A stretch of DNA of 64,000 nt. Origin: Microvirga aerophila (GTDB lineage Bacteria; Pseudomonadota; Alphaproteobacteria; Rhizobiales; Beijerinckiaceae). Each line of letters opens with the position of its first letter. The first letter of the stretch is position 1. The DNA is taken from assembly GCF_003332305.1 (NCBI RefSeq), contig NZ_QOIO01000029.1, positions 16,946 to 80,945 on the forward strand, in the 5' to 3' direction. The position numbers were made by a program, and so were the translations under genes. The notes under the pieces were generated by a model. The model had not been told where the DNA came from and searched no databases. It saw only the letters and a program-made list of their open reading frames with translations. Positions 60,672 to 64,000 of the stretch are shown here, in pieces.

Positions 60672-61451
60672 TTACTTGCTGGGCGTCAGACCGCTCAATG
60701 AATAGCCACCGATGCCAGCCCCAAGTTCGTGTGCAATGTCCGCCTCATGACCGGGGCATTTGACATGCCCGAAGCCGCTGGCGCTCTTCCCGTCCGGGCC
60801 GAGGTCGTAGACGATGGCATCCTTCTGTGGTGTCTTGTCGAGGCCGAGGGCCGTGCGCACGCGCCAGACGACATTGTGGTCCGCGCAGGAGGTATCGCCG
60901 CTCACTCCGATCCCCCCGATCACTCCGCTCTCGTTGTAGAGGGCGAGACCGCCGCCAAACACCACGGTTCCGCCGATGCGCTTACCGAGCGCCGGGTCGG
61001 AGGACGTTCCGAATTGCGCACTGTCGCCTAAGTTGGCTTCGGGCGAGGGCGGGCCGGCTTGGACGATGCCATAGAGGCTCTGGCCTGGCTGGGCCGGTGC
61101 GAAGAGATTAGCCGTCGACAGGGCCATCTGCTTGGTGCTGAAGGCATTGGCCGTGTTGGCTTTGGCCATCGCGACCACCCGGCTTCCGGGCCATTGGTCG
61201 TCCGGCTTGTTCCCGCTGAAGGCCACCGCGCATACCGTGCCGTCCCGAGTGACCACGCTTGCCCATTGATGCGTGTCGAAGCCGCCATTGCTCGGCCCGC
61301 CGCTCGCCTTGACGCTCGCCTTGAGCGCACTCGCCAACTGCTCTTGGCTGACGGGGCAGTCTGCTGCTCGGGATGAATTGGCTGCGGCCAAGGAGATTAC
61401 CGTGAAAGCCACGGCAAGGCCTACAGCCTCGCCAATTCTTCGGTTGCGCAT
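60672..61451 (-). CDS. Secreted heme-binding protein, GlcG/HbpS-like
   Basis: A 259-residue protein with a signal peptide (about residues 1-29, ending SRA). Its GlcG/HbpS-like domain includes KRIGGTVVFGGGLALYNESGVIGGIGVSGDTSCADHNVVW. Members bind heme or small ligands and are common beside cytochrome and alcohol oxidation genes. The start at 61451 is chosen because GGAG precedes it; an upstream ATG at 61481 lacks one. It faces the end of the oxidase operon. Confidence 0.8.
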   Translation of the reverse strand: MRNRRIGEAVGLAVAFTVISLAAANSSRAADCPVSQEQLASALKASVKASGGPSNGGFDTHQWASVVTRDGTVCAVAFSGNKPDDQWPGSRVVAMAKANTANAFSTKQMALSTANLFAPAQPGQSLYGIVQAGPPSPEANLGDSAQFGTSSDPALGKRIGGTVVFGGGLALYNESGVIGGIGVSGDTSCADHNVVWRVRTALGLDKTPQKDAIVYDLGPDGKSASGFGHVKCPGHEADIAHELGAGIGGYSLSGLTPSK

Positions 61452-61593
61452 GGCGAAATCTCCAGAACGATCTAACACCACAACGCTGCTTCCCCTGCCA
61501 AGGTTCGCATGGCCTCTGCCTTATGGGGGATTGCAGGCCGCCTTTGGCGCTGCTGGTTCTGCGCCGGCGGAAAGAACGAGGTGGGCCCCTGGT

Positions 61594-61761
61594 TCATTGC
61601 CAGTATGGACTGATCGGAATGCTGTATTTCTCCGACGTCCAGATCAGAATGCCTGTTGCCGCCGCGAACAGCAGGAGGATGAGCACAAGGGTGATCAGAA
61701 AACCCACATCGCCAAAGATTGCGAAGTCCTGCTTCAAAATACTTTGGCGCGCCTTAGCCAT
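61594..61761 (-). CDS. Small single-span membrane protein
   Basis: A 55-residue protein (MAKARQSILKQDFAIFGD...PISPYWQ) with one strong membrane segment (VGFLITLVLILLLFAAATGILIW) and a short positively charged N-terminus. GAGG lies about nine bases before the ATG. The short length, lone TM and position near oxidase genes suggest a small subunit or regulator, but this is a guess. Confidence 0.5.
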   Translation of the reverse strand: MAKARQSILKQDFAIFGDVGFLITLVLILLLFAAATGILIWTSEKYSIPISPYWQ

Positions 61762-62094
61762 GATCCATAACCTCACTGGTATGACTGAACAGGTCAAACA
61801 TCGCTCAAGCTTTGTTGTTCCACTTCGGCGGGTCGTCGTGCCCGTGCTCGGAGGGCGCGGGTCGGGACTCCCGCAGGCGATGCTGTGAGCGTAGAACCCT
61901 GTCTGTGTCGGCGTTCGCAGTGACCCGGGCACACGTGTCGATCGTCAGAATTTTCTCGGCGCCCACGGCCGGCGGGATCCACGGACGTTCACACCCCGAG
62001 GCATGGTTCTCCCCGGAATGCGTCCTAGGTTATGAGACTGCCCAGATGAGCCCATGCCATGGGGCTTGAGAACAACTGCAAAGTGAGGCCAAAG
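61762..62094. other. Intergenic stretch of 333 bp
   Basis: Separates the small minus-strand membrane gene from the next plus-strand gene. It presumably holds divergent promoters. I see no clear repeats, RNA gene or terminator, only frames without ribosome sites. Confidence 0.5.
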
Positions 62095-62568
62095 ATGCTC
62101 CGCAGGAGGGTACGCTACGGAATGCGCAGCGCGCTGTTTCTGGCGACGGCGCTGGCCATAACGCCTTGGTCCGCCTCGAGCGGCCAAGCCCTTGGCCCGT
62201 TTGCTGTGACCAACATCTCCGAGGCGCTGGCCCGCGCCTATAACGACGAAGATGCGGCTGCCCTGTACGGACTGCTCGCACCGGGGCTGCAGGCCCGCTA
62301 CACGCCCAATGACATCCGAGAAGCCTTGACGCTGTGTCGCGTGCTGACCGGCGATATCTTCCGTCTCAGCACACCCTCTTGGGGCACCCGCACCTACGGC
62401 TTCTTCGGTCTCTATGCAGAGACGGGGGTGTTCGACATGGTGCTGGAGATCGACCTGACCGAGAGGATCATTCACTGGGTAGTCTCGGACAACGTGACGG
62501 CTAAGGAGCAGCAATGCCAGCTCGGACAGAAGGGCGACGGCGCGCCTGCCGGCAGTCCTGTCCGGTGA
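62095..62568 (+). CDS. Secreted protein, possible NTF2-like
   Basis: About 157 residues with an N-terminal signal (MRSALFLATALAITPWSASSGQA). The mature part ISEALARAYNDEDAAALYGLLAPGLQARYTPNDIREAL resembles small NTF2-like/lumazine-binding domains. GAGG eight bases before the ATG at 62095 favours this start. The function is unknown. Confidence 0.6.
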   Translation: MLRRRVRYGMRSALFLATALAITPWSASSGQALGPFAVTNISEALARAYNDEDAAALYGLLAPGLQARYTPNDIREALTLCRVLTGDIFRLSTPSWGTRTYGFFGLYAETGVFDMVLEIDLTERIIHWVVSDNVTAKEQQCQLGQKGDGAPAGSPVR

Positions 62569-62771
62569 GGGGCTTCCTGCGACTAACAGCGAATGGCTCT
62601 CGACCCTGTGCCAACCACCCATGTTGTCTCGTCGACGCTCTCTTGCCGCGTGAAGCGACAGGGGCCTTAGGCCTTCGCGATAGGTTGATGCATCAAATAA
62701 TTGACATTCCGGCAGGCGAGGTTTCGACTCCTCGGGTGCACATGTTGCACACGTAACTGCAGGAGGAAATC

Positions 62772-63212
62772 ATGGCAGAGCTCATGAGCCGCAGATCAGC
62801 AGTAGCACTTGGGTTGACCACCGCCGTAGCCGCACCCTTATGGGCGTCGGCGATGCGCGCCCGGGCCGCGGGAGCGCCGAATTATGGCCCCAACGACGGC
62901 AGGGAACTCAGCCCGGGTCGTCGTTTGGTGGAAATCGGTCAGATCCCCTCCGAGATGGAGGCGTACAAGAGCGTCAAAGTCGTCGATGTCGTGTACCAGC
63001 CCGGTGCCGCCGATCCCACGGAGGCAGTGATGGACGTGGATATGATGTGCTACATCCTCGCGGACGAGTTCAGCATCAAGAAAGCCGGGAAAGAACCTTA
63101 CACCGTCAAGGAAGGCGACTTCTACACCTGTGGGAAGGGCAAGACCGACAAGGCCACCAACATCGGTAACGGGGTCGGCATCCACCGAATTGCCATGATG
63201 ATGCCCGCGTAA
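62772..63212 (+). CDS. Secreted small protein, cupin-like
   Basis: A 146-residue protein with a twin-arginine-like N-terminus (LMSRRSAVALGLTTAVAAPLWA). The mature part has a beta-rich pattern (VVDVVYQPGAADPTEAVMDVDMMCYILADEFSI ... YTVKEGDFYTCGKG) like small cupins, but the usual metal His residues are not obvious. AGGAGGAAATC precedes the ATG. Confidence 0.6.
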   Translation: MAELMSRRSAVALGLTTAVAAPLWASAMRARAAGAPNYGPNDGRELSPGRRLVEIGQIPSEMEAYKSVKVVDVVYQPGAADPTEAVMDVDMMCYILADEFSIKKAGKEPYTVKEGDFYTCGKGKTDKATNIGNGVGIHRIAMMMPA

Positions 63213-63384
63213 CCAGCGACTGCTCCAGCCCGGCTGTCACCGGTTGCGCATCACCGAGCCTTTGCCCTTCTGTCTCGTTGGGCTTGACCCTGGCGGGAAC
63301 GTTATCTTGCTGGACCCTATGGCAAAGATTATAGGTCAAGCTATCTGTCGTGCATAGTAAGTCCCGGGCGGGAGCGATCGTACT

Positions 63385-63828
63385 GTGAGCAAATCCGTAT
63401 TGTCCCCGGGAAGGGGCGGGGTCGGGGTGGCTGACCGTCTCCGCCTTCCGCAGCTGCGCTCGCGCCTGATCCTGCTTACTCTAGCTGTGCTGATCCCGGC
63501 ACTCGTAGCCGCCGGCATGATCGTCTATGCAGGATACCGTCATGATCGGCAGGAGATCGAGAGGCACATTCAAGAGACAGCCCGGGCCCTGTCCCTGGTG
63601 GTCGATCGACAATTCGGGCAGGCGGAGGCGCTGCTCTGGGCCTTGTCGACCTCGCCGCAGCTCCTCGAAAAGGACTATGCCGGGTTCGACGCCCGGGCAC
63701 GAGCCGCAATCCGTCTGCCGGACACCTGAGTTGTCGTCGCTGACGACAGAGGGCAACTCGTCAACACGCTGCTCCCGCCCGGCAGCGAGCTGCCGACCGT
63801 CGCGAACAAGGATCATCGCAGAGGCCTA
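63385..63828 (+). pseudogene. Sensor gene fragment, broken by a stop codon and an IS
   Basis: From a GTG at 63385 the frame gives a membrane helix (LILLTLAVLIPALVAAGMIVYAGY) and a periplasmic sensor domain start (IERHIQETARALSLVVDRQFGQAEALLWALSTSPQL), as in membrane histidine kinases. A TGA at 63727-63729 interrupts it. The same frame then continues as VVVADDRGQLVNTLLPPGSELPTVANKD, so TGG to TGA (W to stop) is the simplest cause. At about 63828 the reading meets the IS5-type element, so the rest of the gene is cut off. Confidence 0.72.
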
Positions 63829-64000
63829 GGCTCAGGACTCGTCAATTGAGGTAGAAGGCGACGGCCGCTGCGATGCAGATGGCCGAGAAGAAGGTGTGGG
63901 CGCAGCGGTCATAGCGGGTTGCAATCCGGCGCCAGTCCTTGAGCTTGGCGAACATGTTCTCAACCTTGTGCCGTTGCCGATACAGCGTCTTGTCATAGGC
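63829..64000 (-). mobile_element. IS5-family insertion sequence, one end
   Basis: The element runs off the right edge. Its outer end is inferred at GGCTCAGGACTC starting at 63829, preceded by CTA, which fits the short CTAG-type target of this family. Inside it is the C-terminus of a transposase (63842-64000, minus). The far end, terminal inverted repeat and target duplication are outside the window. Confidence 0.7.
63842..64000 (-). CDS. IS5-family transposase, C-terminal part
   Basis: The last 52 codons read AYDKTLYRQRHKVENMFAKLKDWRRIATRYDR... and end FYLN. This is the DDE transposase end of IS5 (IS427-like) elements. The E of RHKVENMFAKLKDWRR is the third catalytic residue. The gene starts outside the window. 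Confidence 0.85.
   Translation of the reverse strand, partial: AYDKTLYRQRHKVENMFAKLKDWRRIATRYDRCAHTFFSAICIAAAVAFYLN

Noticed and set aside
62716..62742. Possible tRNA T-arm fragment
   Set aside because: CGAGG...CCTCG around a TTCGA-like loop looks like a T-arm, but the loop is eight bases and no other tRNA arm or anticodon is present.

Overview
The window reads as a GC-rich alphaproteobacterial genome, most like Hyphomicrobiales (the gene content resembles Methylobacteriaceae such as Microvirga or Methylobacterium, or Bradyrhizobium-type soil bacteria; this is an inference from gene families and codon use, not a proven placement). It is almost entirely a catabolic and energy accessory region. 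I see no ribosomal RNA, tRNA, CRISPR or phage genes, and only one insertion sequence, cut by the right edge.

Region 1 (1-9.6 kb) is a phenylacetate island: the end of paaE, an odd PaaA/PaaC-family protein, then paaR-paaK-paaI-paaG on the minus strand, a short paaN remnant with its whole middle missing, and a complete branched-chain-type ABC importer (SBP, two permeases, two ATPases). An imperfect palindrome between paaG and the paaN remnant overlaps divergent promoter-like sequences and is the obvious PaaR operator candidate.

Region 2 (9.6-22.1 kb) pairs a minus-strand FAD monooxygenase / DUF2783 / MBL-fold operon with a plus-strand operon of a three-subunit molybdenum hydroxylase and a second five-gene branched-chain-type importer, closed by a strong bidirectional terminator and a CoxG-like gene. 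The active-site loop of the large subunit is not that of CO dehydrogenase, so its substrate is unknown. A 535-bp divergent control region with a perfect 19-bp palindrome separates the two halves.

Region 3 (22.2-33.4 kb) holds an isoquinoline-oxidoreductase-type two-subunit molybdenum enzyme with its own maturation set (split XdhC, MoeA-like and MobA-like proteins), several small secreted proteins, a ThDP-dependent pyruvate-oxidase-like enzyme and a short-chain dehydrogenase with a hydrophobic tail.

Region 4 (33.5-40.9 kb) is a LysR-controlled operon: ureohydrolase 1, a polar amino-acid ABC importer (SBP, two permeases, ATPase), ureohydrolase 2 and two tandem DUF1989 proteins, the second broken by a one-base insertion. 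Both ureohydrolases keep the metal ligands but lack the usual TGTP substrate loop. This looks like a dedicated pathway for a guanidino compound and is the least explained system in the window.

Region 5 (40.9-45.6 kb) is a kaiC-like gene overlapping a hybrid histidine kinase gene, without kaiA or kaiB, and a branched-chain aminotransferase.

Region 6 (45.7-60.6 kb) is a nearly gapless plus-strand train: an ABC importer, the PQQ-associated set (periplasmic binding protein, YVTN beta-propeller, exporter ATPase and permease), a PQQ alcohol dehydrogenase carrying the Asp-x-Asp signature of lanthanide dependence, a XoxJ-like protein, a cytochrome c and a whole caa3-type oxidase with its CtaG assembly factor. 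It encodes a route from alcohol to oxygen in one transcription unit. Region 7 (60.7-64 kb) holds small secreted or membrane proteins and a sensor gene broken by a stop codon and then by an IS5-family element.
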